This document shows positions 8,649 through 16,608 of a stretch of DNA of 64,000 nt, piece by piece (within the stretch, counting starts at the first letter, position 1; the number at the start of each line of letters is the position of its first letter). The notes under the pieces are model-generated. The model had not been told where the DNA came from and did no database searches. It saw only the letters and a program-made list of their open reading frames with translations. The position numbers were made by a program, and so were the translations under genes. Source of the DNA: Micromonospora parva (lineage in GTDB: Bacteria > Actinomycetota > Actinomycetes > Mycobacteriales > Micromonosporaceae); assembly GCF_000718515.1 (NCBI RefSeq), contig NZ_JNZS01000003.1, positions 1 through 64,000 on the forward strand, read 5' to 3'.

Positions 8649-9419
8649 CTACCGCTCGGTGCGTCGACGCGCGAGGTGCACGACGATGTCGGCGCTGAGC
8701 TCGACAGTCTCGGGCAGGATCTGCTCGATCTGGCGGAAGAGCCGCCCCTGCGCCTCGCTCGGCAGTTCGAGGTACGCCGAGACCGTCGACAGGTAGCCGA
8801 CGTAGTCGCGCGCGCTCATCGTCAGACGCCGCTCGATCACGCTCTGCTGGACATCGGTGAACCATTCGGAGCGGCGCAGTTCGGTGCCCGGCCACTGCAT
8901 GGCCTCTTCCGGGGGCGTGCCGTCGGGAGACGGGATCTCGTCGCTGTCCCGGAACGGTGCCCGGACGGCGCGGACGGCGTCCGCCACGGCCGGGTCGGTC
9001 AGCTGGACCGGTCCGCCGAACGAGGCGAACACGCCGCCCGGTTCCAGCAGCGCCGCCATCCGCGACCAGCGACCCGCCGGTCTCGTCCAGTGCAGTGCCG
9101 CCGCCACGTAGACCAGGTCGTACCTCGCCGCGCCCGGCCGTAGGTCCTCGAACGCGGCGGGTACGGTCCGAACGTCGGCGGGCACGTGCTGGCGCAGCTC
9201 GGCGAGCATGGCCCCGTCCGGCTCGGTCGCGGTGACAGTGACCTCCCGGGCGGTGAACAGCCGGGTCGCCTTGCCGGTGCCGGCACCGATCTCCAGGGCC
9301 GTTCGGATCGGCCGACCCGCGTACGTCGACACCAGGTCGACAAGCTCGACGGGGTACCCCGGTCGGTACCGCTCGTACCGTTTCGCCACCATCCCGAAGC
9401 TCAGCGCCCGAGCAGACAT
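8649..9419 (-). CDS. Class I SAM-dependent methyltransferase
   Basis: A 256-residue methyltransferase of the UbiE/Methyltransf_11 type. Motif I is ALEIGAGTGKATRLF, an acidic residue follows at the end of the second strand (TATEPDG), and the later motif ARYDLVYVAAALHW is intact. The N-terminal FGMVAKRYERYRPGYP is typical of small-molecule methyltransferases of this group. The ATG at 9419 is chosen because coding-like sequence starts there. A three-copy 15-base repeat lies just upstream. The substrate cannot be read from sequence, and no biosynthetic partners are adjacent. Confidence 0.85.
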   Translation of the reverse strand: MSARALSFGMVAKRYERYRPGYPVELVDLVSTYAGRPIRTALEIGAGTGKATRLFTAREVTVTATEPDGAMLAELRQHVPADVRTVPAAFEDLRPGAARYDLVYVAAALHWTRPAGRWSRMAALLEPGGVFASFGGPVQLTDPAVADAVRAVRAPFRDSDEIPSPDGTPPEEAMQWPGTELRRSEWFTDVQQSVIERRLTMSARDYVGYLSTVSAYLELPSEAQGRLFRQIEQILPETVELSADIVVHLARRRTER

Positions 9420-9461
9420 GCCGACGATCCTGTCACGACCCGTGTCGGCGGTGCCCGGTCT

Positions 9462-9506
9462 TTCCGAGCCCGACCCTTCCGAGCCCGACCCTTCCGAGCC
9501 CGACCG
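9462..9506. repeat. Short tandem repeat, 3 x 15 bases
   Basis: Three head-to-tail copies of TTCCGAGCCCGACCC (the last ends in G) lie between the divergent methyltransferase and kinase genes. The unit is a whole number of codons and could be translated in one frame, but no gene is supported there. Probably slippage-generated. Confidence 0.8.
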
Positions 9507-9536
9507 GCGGCTGCCACCGCCGTGACGACAACTGCG

Positions 9537-9550
9537 CGCAACCGCTTGCC
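9537..9550. promoter_or_regulatory. Weak LacI-type operator candidate upstream of gluconokinase
   Basis: CGCAACCGCTTGCC has arms GCAA/TTGC and shares CAAC...TTGCC with the two better palindromes at 15255-15268 and 16489-16502. It ends 31 bases before the kinase start. If real, it puts the kinase under the LacI protein at 15.4 kb. Confidence 0.35.
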
Positions 9551-9581
9551 GGCCCGCGCAGCGCCGCTCGACCATGTGCGG

Positions 9582-11105
9582 ATGCAGCCGGAGCGTCGGG
9601 TGATCGTCGGAGTCGACGTGGGCACCACCGCCGCGCGGGCGGTCGCGTTCACGTTGGACGGCACCGCCCGACACGTCGCTACCCGGGCGTACCCGGTGGT
9701 GGAGCCGGTGCCCGGCTGGCGGGTACAGGAGCCGGACGTGCTCGTGGCGGCCACCCTGGCGGCCACCTCCGCGTGCGTGGCCGGCACCGCCGGGGCGGAG
9801 GTGGTCGCCCTCGCGCTGAGTTCCGCCAGGTACGGCCTCATCGGGTTGGACGCGGCGATGACGCCGGTGACACCGCTGCTGACCGGGCGTGACACGCGGT
9901 CGGCGGAGGCGGCCCGCGAACTGCTGTCGTCCGGTCAGAGCCGGGAGCTGCACCGGTCGACAGGTACGCCGGTGCACCCGAGAAACCCGCTCTGCAAGCT
10001 CCTGTGGTTCGCCCGGCACGAGCCGTACCTCTGCACGGCGACCCGGTGGTGGGTCGGCCTCAAGGACTATGTGGTCCATCGGCTCACCGGGATGTTGGTG
10101 ACCGAGTTGTCCTCGGCATCCGGCACCGGGATGTTCGACGTGCACCGTCGGGCGTGGAGTTCCGCGGTCCTCGACCTCGCCGGAGTGTCCGAGAGCCAAC
10201 TGCCTCCGGTGCTGCCCACCACGGCGGTGCTGCGGCTGTCGCCGGCGGCCGGGCGCGCGGTCGGTCTGCCGCCGGGCACACCCGTCGTGGTGGGTGCGGG
10301 TGACGGTCCGTTGCGGAGCCTGGGCGCGGCGGCGACCGAGCACACCGTCGGCGGCCTGACGCTCGGGGCCACCGGGGCGCTGCGGACCGTCGTCAGGGCA
10401 CCCCGCACCGACGCGGCCGAGACCTTCTCCTGTGCGGCGCTGACCGAGGACGCGTGGGTCGTCCGCGGGTCGGTCGGCAACGGCGGCAACGTGGTGCGGT
10501 GGGCGGCACGGGTTCTCGGCGACGACAACGCCACCCCCGCGCTGCTGGATCTCGCCGCGCGGATCGCACCGGGCAGCGACGGAGTCGTGATGCTGCCGTA
10601 CCTGTGGGCCGACCCGGCCGCGCCGGAGGGCTGCGCGCCGCCCGGCGCGTTCCTGGGGCTGCGCGGCGAGCACTCACGCGCTCACCTGGTCCGGGCCGCC
10701 GTGGAGGGCGTCTGCCTGCAACTCGGCGGTGTCCGTGACCGGCTGGCCGAGCTGACGCCGATCGGCAGCGTACGGCTGACCGGGGGCGCCTTCCGGTCTC
10801 CGCTGTGGCGCGAGGTGATGGCGGCGGTCCTGGACTGCCCCGTCCAGGTGGCGGGCGCGGCCGACCAGGTCACCCTCGGCGCGGCGGCGCTCGGGCTCTT
10901 CGCGATCGGCCACACCGCCGACCTCCAGGCGGCGGTCACCCAGCTCGACCCGGGGGCCGGCGGCGACCGCGTCACTGTCGACCCGGCGCTCGCCACGGCC
11001 TACCGCGGTCTGCGGACCAGGCTGCCCACGCTCGTCACGGTGGCGGGTCGTCTGGGTGAGATCCTCGACGCCGGCACCGGGCTCAGTGCTCCGGCTCGTC
11101 CTTGA
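9582..11105 (+). CDS. FGGY-family carbohydrate kinase, gluconokinase-like
   Basis: A 507-residue sugar kinase of normal FGGY length. The N-terminal phosphate-1 motif VGVDVGTTAARAVAF is present. GLKDYVVHRLTG and GSVGNGGNVVRWAA resemble gluconokinases, and VVVGAGDGPLRSLGAA forms part of the ATP site. Expected reaction: ATP-dependent phosphorylation of gluconate, or a related sugar acid or ketopentose. The gene faces the ABC transporter operon and their 3' ends overlap by 23 bases. A weak operator similar to those of the LacI regulator lies 32 bases upstream. In this locus it may handle a sugar acid released by the alpha-glucuronidase system; that link is inference. Confidence 0.87.
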   Translation: MQPERRVIVGVDVGTTAARAVAFTLDGTARHVATRAYPVVEPVPGWRVQEPDVLVAATLAATSACVAGTAGAEVVALALSSARYGLIGLDAAMTPVTPLLTGRDTRSAEAARELLSSGQSRELHRSTGTPVHPRNPLCKLLWFARHEPYLCTATRWWVGLKDYVVHRLTGMLVTELSSASGTGMFDVHRRAWSSAVLDLAGVSESQLPPVLPTTAVLRLSPAAGRAVGLPPGTPVVVGAGDGPLRSLGAAATEHTVGGLTLGATGALRTVVRAPRTDAAETFSCAALTEDAWVVRGSVGNGGNVVRWAARVLGDDNATPALLDLAARIAPGSDGVVMLPYLWADPAAPEGCAPPGAFLGLRGEHSRAHLVRAAVEGVCLQLGGVRDRLAELTPIGSVRLTGGAFRSPLWREVMAAVLDCPVQVAGAADQVTLGAAALGLFAIGHTADLQAAVTQLDPGAGGDRVTVDPALATAYRGLRTRLPTLVTVAGRLGEILDAGTGLSAPARP

Positions 11106-11973
11106 CCTGCGCCACGAGCTGGGTCGGGTTCACGTAGCGCAGTGCGACGACGAGCAGGACCAGCATCATCGAGGTGTAGATGACCGCCATGGCGTCGACC
11201 GACTGCTGGGCCCGGATCCCGGACGCGGACATCGAGTAGTACAGCGCCACCACCAGGGTCTGCGAGTCGGGCCCGGCGGTCAGGAAGGTCAGCTCGAACA
11301 TCCCCACGGTCCGGACCAGCACGAGGATCGCGGAGGCGAGGATGCCCGGCACCAGCAGCGGAGTGAGGACCCGGAGGAACACCGTGCGCAGGCCGGCGCC
11401 GCACATGCGCGCGGCGCTCTCGATCCGCGGGTCGATCTGCTCGATGAACGGGGTCATGGTCAGGATGACGAACGGCACCGACGGTACGAGGTTGGCCAAC
11501 ACCACCCCGGACAGGTGCCCGGCCAGGCCGAACTTGTAGAGGACTGTCGCCAGCGGGATGCCGTACGTGATCGGGGGCATCAGGATGGGCAGCAGGAACA
11601 CCAGGAAGATCAGCCGCTTGCCCGGGAACGAGCGTCGCGCGAGGGCATAGGCGGCCGGCACGCCGATCAGCAGCGAGAGGCCCACGACGAGAACGGAGAC
11701 CTCCAGGGTCACGACGATGACCTGGAGCAGCGCGAACTCGTCCCAGGCCCGGACGTACCAGTCGGTGGTGTAGCCGTCCGGGAGCCAGGTGTCGAACCAT
11801 CGCCTGCCGAACGAGCTGACCAGCACGGACGCCACGACGCCCAGCAGGTTGAGGAAGAAGAAGATGACGACGCCCCACACGATCCAGGCGGCCGGCCGCG
11901 CGGCGATGCGCCGCCGCCGGTCGGTGCTGGTGGCGGGGGGCCGCGCCGGTGGGGCCTGGGTGGTCGTTGCCAT
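11083..11973 (-). CDS. ABC transporter permease (PotC/binding-protein-dependent type)
   Basis: A 296-residue inner-membrane permease with six predicted helices. The cytoplasmic EAA-like loop is seen as ESAARMCGAGLRTVFLRVLTP, with Ser in place of the second residue of EAA. The family resemblance is to PotC and iron or thiamine permeases rather than to typical MalG sugar permeases. Its ATG overlaps the TGA of the partner permease by one base, so they are translationally coupled. It is the last gene of the four-gene operon, and its 3' end overlaps that of the convergent kinase gene. Confidence 0.88.
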   Translation of the reverse strand: MATTTQAPPARPPATSTDRRRRIAARPAAWIVWGVVIFFFLNLLGVVASVLVSSFGRRWFDTWLPDGYTTDWYVRAWDEFALLQVIVVTLEVSVLVVGLSLLIGVPAAYALARRSFPGKRLIFLVFLLPILMPPITYGIPLATVLYKFGLAGHLSGVVLANLVPSVPFVILTMTPFIEQIDPRIESAARMCGAGLRTVFLRVLTPLLVPGILASAILVLVRTVGMFELTFLTAGPDSQTLVVALYYSMSASGIRAQQSVDAMAVIYTSMMLVLLVVALRYVNPTQLVAQVKDEPEH

Positions 11974-12866
11974 CAGCCCTTGCCTCCGGTGGAGCCGGTG
12001 TAGAAGCGGCTGCGGGCGGCGAGCACCACAGCGATGACGACCAGCTCGACGAAGCCCATGATCATGGCGATCGCCGACGCGTACGGATAGTCGTACTGCT
12101 CGTACGCGGCCTGGTAGGCGGCGAGGGAGATGACCCGGGTCTCACCGGCCGGGTTGCCGACCAGAACCGCCGACGGGAACACGCTGAACGCCAGGACGAA
12201 CGTCAGGCAGAAGGTCGTGGCCAGGCCGGGCATCAGCAGCGGCAGGGTGATCCGGGTGAACCGGTGACGCCAGTCCGCGCCCAGCGTCGCGGCGGCCCGT
12301 TCCAGGGTCGGGTCGATGCCGGACAGGTACGAGAGCACCAGCAGGAACGCGAACGGAAAGCCGGTGATCACCAGCGAGAGGAACACACCCCAGTAGTTGT
12401 GGGTCAGCCGCACCGGCTCGTCGACGAGGTTGGTGGCCAGCAGGACACGGTTGAACCAGCCGGTCGGGCCGAGGAAGTTCAACAACCCCTGGGCGGTGAG
12501 GACGGTGCCGAGCGTGATCGGCACGACCAGCAGGGTGGTGACCAACCGCTTGCCCCGGAACCGGCCGCGCATCCGGTAGGCGATCGGCACCGCGGCGAGC
12601 ACGTTCAGGAGCGCGGCGGGCAACGCGATCCGCAGTGTGATGCCGATCGTTCCCCGCTCGTAGGAGTCGGAGAAGAACCGGGCGTAGTCGCTGAACGGCC
12701 CGCCGGTGGTCGGCTGGAACGAGAGCGTCAGCCCGTAGAAGAACGGGTAGAGGAACAGGGCGATGACGAAGACCAGCGCCGGGACCAGCAACCAGAGCTG
12801 ACGGTCGACGCCCCGCTCGGCGAGGCGGTGCTGCCAGTGCGTCAGCGGCCGCCCGGACCGGCTCAC
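11973..12866 (-). CDS. ABC transporter permease (PotB type)
   Basis: A 297-residue permease with six predicted helices and the EAA loop ERAAATLGADWRHRFTRITL. A GTG start at 12866 overlaps the TGA of the ATPase gene (GTGA). The heterodimeric partner is the next gene. The PotB-like architecture, together with the ATPase, matches polyamine or iron-type importers. In this locus, next to a LacI regulator and a GH67 enzyme, the likely cargo is a charged sugar such as an aldouronic acid. That cargo is inferred. Confidence 0.88.
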   Translation of the reverse strand: MSRSGRPLTHWQHRLAERGVDRQLWLLVPALVFVIALFLYPFFYGLTLSFQPTTGGPFSDYARFFSDSYERGTIGITLRIALPAALLNVLAAVPIAYRMRGRFRGKRLVTTLLVVPITLGTVLTAQGLLNFLGPTGWFNRVLLATNLVDEPVRLTHNYWGVFLSLVITGFPFAFLLVLSYLSGIDPTLERAAATLGADWRHRFTRITLPLLMPGLATTFCLTFVLAFSVFPSAVLVGNPAGETRVISLAAYQAAYEQYDYPYASAIAMIMGFVELVVIAVVLAARSRFYTGSTGGKG

Positions 12867-13978
12867 CGCGTCGCCCCCGAGGCCTGCGGGACGCGGTTGG
12901 TCTGCGCCGCCGCCGCGTCGGCGGGATAGACGAGCAGCCGCTGCGGGTCGACCCCGAGCCTGACCTGGTCGCCCGGGGCGATCCGCCGCTCGGTGCGCAG
13001 GTGCAGCAGCAGCCCGGTGTCGGTGCGGGCCTCGGCCGCCAACTCGCGGCCCTGATACTCCACCACCTCGACGGTCGCCGACAGGGCGTTGTGGGCCTCG
13101 CCGGGCCCGTCGACGCGGATGTCCTCGGGGCGCACCGCGAGCACTGCCTCCGCCTCGGCCTGGACGTCGCCCACCACCTCGCCGAGCAGACGGTGCCCGG
13201 ACGACTCGACGGTGGCCCGCGCGCCGTCCCGCCGCTCCACCCGCCCCCGCCACAGGTTGCGGTAGCCCATGAAGTCGGCGACGTGCCAGTTCGCCGGTCG
13301 GGTGTGCAGCTCGCGCGGCGAGCCGATCTGCTGCACCCGCCCCTCCCGCAGCACCACCAGCCGGTCGGCCAGGGAGAGCGCCTCCTCCTGGTCGTGGGTC
13401 ACGTAGACGGTGGTGAGCCCCAGCGACTGGTGCAGCCGGCGGATCTCGGTCCGCATCTCCAGGCGCAGCTTCGCGTCGAGGTTGCTCAGCGGCTCGTCCA
13501 TCAGCACCAGGGACGGCTCGAACACGACGGCGCGGGCGATGGCGACGCGCTGCTGCTGTCCACCCGAGAGCTGACCGGGCAGTTTGTCGACGTGGTCCTC
13601 CAGTCGCACCAGCCGCACCGCCTCGTCCGTACGCCGGCGCGTCTCCTCCTTGGGCAGCCGCCGCATACGCAGCCCGAAGGCGATGTTCGCCCGGACGGTC
13701 AGGTGCGGGAAGAGGGCGTAGCTCTGGAACACCATGCCGAAGCCGCGCCGCTCCGGCGGCAGTGTGTCGATGCGGCGCTCGTCCTGCCAGATGCTCCCCG
13801 CCGTCAACGGCAGCAGCCCGGCCAGGCAGTTCAACGCCGTCGACTTGCCACAGCCGGACGGGCCGAGCAGGGCGATGAACTCCCCCGCCCCGATCGTCAG
13901 GTCCAGCTCGGTGAGCGCGGCCTGGCCGCCGAACCGTCGGGACACCCCGTCCAGCCGCAGCTGGGAGAAGGCGCTCAT
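12863..13978 (-). CDS. ABC transporter ATP-binding protein (PotA/UgpC type)
   Basis: A 371-residue importer ATPase. Walker A is LLGPSGCGKST, the signature LSGGQQQRVAIARA, Walker B VLMDEPLSNLD, and the H-loop lies in TVYVTHDQEEAL. Residues from about 240 form a TOBE-type C-terminal domain (VLAVRPEDIRVDGPGE), which often senses or regulates. The ATG overlaps the TGA of the binding-protein gene (ATGA). It energises the two permeases that follow. Many actinomycete sugar importers lack their own ATPase and share MsiK. This one carries its own, another sign that it is of the PotABCD class. Confidence 0.93.
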   Translation of the reverse strand: MSAFSQLRLDGVSRRFGGQAALTELDLTIGAGEFIALLGPSGCGKSTALNCLAGLLPLTAGSIWQDERRIDTLPPERRGFGMVFQSYALFPHLTVRANIAFGLRMRRLPKEETRRRTDEAVRLVRLEDHVDKLPGQLSGGQQQRVAIARAVVFEPSLVLMDEPLSNLDAKLRLEMRTEIRRLHQSLGLTTVYVTHDQEEALSLADRLVVLREGRVQQIGSPRELHTRPANWHVADFMGYRNLWRGRVERRDGARATVESSGHRLLGEVVGDVQAEAEAVLAVRPEDIRVDGPGEAHNALSATVEVVEYQGRELAAEARTDTGLLLHLRTERRIAPGDQVRLGVDPQRLLVYPADAAAAQTNRVPQASGATR

Positions 13979-15195
13979 CCCTGCTTGACCTTCCCGCCGC
14001 CGATCTCACGGTCCCAGCGGCTGAACGCCGCCACCAGGCTCTTCGCGTCGAGCGGAACCTCGGTCGGGTTTCCGGCGATCAGCGCGTCGTACTCCGGGCG
14101 ACCGAACTCCCGGATCGCGTCCTGACTCTTCTGCGGGGCCGAGGAGAGCTGGACCTCCTTGATCGCCGGGCCCGGGTAGAAGTAACCCTCGTCGTACGCC
14201 TTCGCCTGCTGTTCGGGGGTGAGCATGAACGCCAACAGGGCCAGCACCGCGGCCTGGGTGTCGGTCGACACGCCCTTGGGCATGACGGCGTAGTGCGCGT
14301 CGGTGACCCAGTGGAAGCCGTCGATCGGGGTGATCCTGGCCTCCTTGGGCACGGTGCCGAGCACCCGCGGGTTGATGTCCCAACCGGTCGTGCTGACGAT
14401 GAGGTGCGCGGTGCCGTTGGCGAGGTTCTTCATCGTCTCTGTGGTGCCGGACGGGTAGTAGTCGACGTACTGGCCCAGCTCCTTGAGGAAGGCCCACGTC
14501 TTGTCCCATCCCGCGGTGGGGTCCTTGGGGTTCGAGTCGCCCAGGATGTAGGGCAGCCCCATCAGGAAGGTCCGGCCTGGGCCCGAGTTGGCCGGGCGGG
14601 CGTACTGGAATTTCCTGGGGTTGGCCTTGGCCCAGGCGAGCAGCGCGTCCGCGCTGGTGGGTGGCGTCGGAAGGCGCGACGGCAGGTATTCGAGCAGCGG
14701 GCCGGACGGGTAGTAGGTGACGGTGACCCCCGCGTTGCCGGCGAGCTGCTGCATCGCGGCGGCCGGTGCCAGGTAGTCGCGCATGCCGCCGAGGCGGTCC
14801 TGGAAGGTCGGCAACACGTCGATCCAGAGCCCCTGCTCGATCCCGGCGGCCAGGCCGTCGACGCCGGTCAGCACGAGACCGATGTCCACCCGGTCCGCCC
14901 CCTGCTGGGCCTTGATCTTTCCGGCCAGCTCGGGTGCCGGTGCCTTCGAATACGTCACCCGGGAGATCACGTCGGGGTTCTTCGAGACGAACTCGTCGAT
15001 CATCCCCTGGGTCAACTGGAGGTTGCCCGCCACGTCCAGGACGTTGAGGGTGACGGCCTTGCCGGGCCGCTGTGGCACCTCGCCAGTGGTGTCGCCGGTG
15101 GTGTCACCGGGAGCCTCGGGTGCTCCACACCCGACCGCGCCCACCAGCAGCGACGATGCCGTGACCAGGAGAGCGCCGCGCCGCGTCATACCCAT
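13975..15195 (-). CDS. ABC transporter solute-binding lipoprotein
   Basis: A 406-residue extracellular binding protein. The N-terminus has twin Arg (MTRRG), a hydrophobic stretch and a lipobox with Cys in VGAVGCGAPE, so it is lipid-anchored. The rest has the family 1/8 binding-protein pattern (LNVLDVAGNLQLTQGMIDEF; DIGLVLTGVDGLAAG). The start at 15195 is set by GGAGGG eight bases upstream; a second ATG two codons later is possible. It leads an operon with its ATPase and two permeases, divergent from the LacI regulator, with a palindromic operator candidate between them. Ligand unknown. A charged oligosaccharide would fit the neighbouring alpha-glucuronidase. Confidence 0.88.
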   Translation of the reverse strand: MGMTRRGALLVTASSLLVGAVGCGAPEAPGDTTGDTTGEVPQRPGKAVTLNVLDVAGNLQLTQGMIDEFVSKNPDVISRVTYSKAPAPELAGKIKAQQGADRVDIGLVLTGVDGLAAGIEQGLWIDVLPTFQDRLGGMRDYLAPAAAMQQLAGNAGVTVTYYPSGPLLEYLPSRLPTPPTSADALLAWAKANPRKFQYARPANSGPGRTFLMGLPYILGDSNPKDPTAGWDKTWAFLKELGQYVDYYPSGTTETMKNLANGTAHLIVSTTGWDINPRVLGTVPKEARITPIDGFHWVTDAHYAVMPKGVSTDTQAAVLALLAFMLTPEQQAKAYDEGYFYPGPAIKEVQLSSAPQKSQDAIREFGRPEYDALIAGNPTEVPLDAKSLVAAFSRWDREIGGGKVKQG

Positions 15196-15254
15196 GAGCC
15201 GTTCCCTCCGCCAGGTGTCATCGGTGCTGATTGATTCAGCCGGCGCGCCACGGC

Positions 15255-15268
15255 GGCAACGGGTTGCC
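15255..15268. promoter_or_regulatory. LacI-type operator candidate between the transporter and LacI genes
   Basis: GGCAACGGGTTGCC is a palindrome with perfect six-base arms around GG. It lies 60 bases upstream of the binding-protein start and 113 bases upstream of the lacI-family start. The near copy at 16489-16502, upstream of GH67, supports it as the site of the LacI protein encoded between them. Confidence 0.6.
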
Positions 15269-15380
15269 ATGTATTGCCTCGTGCGAATGCGATCGGGCGG
15301 CCGGATTGTTGCGGGGGCATTGCCGAGTATTCACGGCCGCCATACCATGATCACTGCGCGTAGCCGGGAGGAGCATGCAG

Positions 15381-16463
15381 ATGCCCGACCACACCAGGCC
15401 GCCGGAAAAGAGAGTCACGATCTACGACGTCGCTGCCGAGGCGGACGTCTCACCCTCGACGGTGTCCCGCGCGTTCTCGCGACCGAGTCGCGTCAACTCC
15501 GAGACCGCCGATCGGATCCGACGGGTCGCCGAGCGGTTGGGCTACCGGACCAACCCCCTCGCCCGCGCCCTCACCACGTCCCGCACGCGGATGATCGCGC
15601 TGGTCATCGCCGACATCACCAACCCGGTGTACGCGGAGATCGTGCGCGGCGCGCAGGAGGCGGCGACCGACGGCGAGTACACCACAGTGCTGATCGACGC
15701 CCAGGAGTCCGACCGGTTGGAACGGGCGGCTGTCGAACGCACCATGTCGACTGTCGACGGCATCGTGCTGGCCAGCAGCCGGATGTCCGACTCGGCCATC
15801 CGGATGGTCGCCAAACAGCGGCCGGTGGTGGTCCTCAACCGCGCTCTCGCCGACGTGCCGTGCGTCGTCACCGACGACCCCCGTGGGGTGCGGCGGGCCG
15901 CCGAGCACCTCGGCGAGCTGGGGCACGATCACATCACCTACGTCGCGGGGCCGCAGGCGTCCTGGCCCAACGGCATCCGCTGGCGTTCGCTGCTCGAGGC
16001 GGGCATGGAGCTGGAGATCAAGGTCCGTCAGATCGGGCCGTTCAGCCCCACCATGGCCGGCGGTGAGCGGGCCGCGCGGGAGCTGTGCGCCCGCCCGGCG
16101 ACGGCGGTCCTCGCCTTCAACGACCAGATGGCCATCGGGATCATCCGTGGCCTCAGCCGGATGGGCGTCAACGTTCCGGGTGACGTCAGCGTCGTGGGTT
16201 TCGACAACATCCTCGCCGCCGACATCGTCACGCCCGGGCTCACCACCGTCGCGGCGCCGCTCTACGCGGAGGGCTCGGCCGCGACCCGGCACCTGCTCAC
16301 GATGATCGCGGGGGCACCCGGGCATACCGGCCGGCCGATGGTCCTGCCGGTACGCCTCGTGGTCCGCGACTCGACGGCCACGCGTAACCCGGGCCCGGGT
16401 CGCGCCCGCCGGCAGTGGGCGCGGAACCGGTCCGCACCGGACCCGGCGGCCCACCGGCCGTGA
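15381..16463 (+). CDS. LacI-family transcriptional regulator
   Basis: A 360-residue LacI repressor. The N-terminal HTH and hinge are seen in VTIYDVAAEADVSPSTVSRA and ERLGYRTNPLARAL, followed by a periplasmic-binding-protein-like sensor domain (MIALVIADITNPVYAEIV through VVGFDNILAADIVTPGLT). Of two nearby ATGs, 15381 has the better spacing (7 bases) from GGAGGAG. It is divergent from the ABC operon and directly upstream of GH67. The matched palindromes at both promoters suggest it represses both. The inducer is probably a xylan-derived (glucurono)oligosaccharide; that is inference from context. Confidence 0.92.
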   Translation: MPDHTRPPEKRVTIYDVAAEADVSPSTVSRAFSRPSRVNSETADRIRRVAERLGYRTNPLARALTTSRTRMIALVIADITNPVYAEIVRGAQEAATDGEYTTVLIDAQESDRLERAAVERTMSTVDGIVLASSRMSDSAIRMVAKQRPVVVLNRALADVPCVVTDDPRGVRRAAEHLGELGHDHITYVAGPQASWPNGIRWRSLLEAGMELEIKVRQIGPFSPTMAGGERAARELCARPATAVLAFNDQMAIGIIRGLSRMGVNVPGDVSVVGFDNILAADIVTPGLTTVAAPLYAEGSAATRHLLTMIAGAPGHTGRPMVLPVRLVVRDSTATRNPGPGRARRQWARNRSAPDPAAHRP

Positions 16464-16488
16464 GGCCGCCCGGCCCACGACAAGAAAC

Positions 16489-16502
16489 GACAACTCGTTG
16501 CC
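16489..16502. promoter_or_regulatory. LacI-type operator candidate upstream of GH67
   Basis: GACAACTCGTTGCC has CAAC/GTTG arms and matches the palindrome at 15255-15268 at 11 of 14 positions. It lies about 107 bases upstream of the GH67 start. Confidence 0.55.
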
Positions 16503-16608
16503 GAGGCGCGGCGGCGGCGACCAGGATCGACGCGCATCCATCCGTCAACGTCGGGCGCTCGCGGGACGGGCGCGACGGCGCCCCCAGCGGACGAACGAGG
16601 AGATGGCG

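Noticed and set aside
9462..9506. Tandem 15-base repeat considered as a CRISPR or regulatory iteron array
   Set aside because: Only three direct copies with no spacers and no replication genes nearby; better called a simple tandem repeat.
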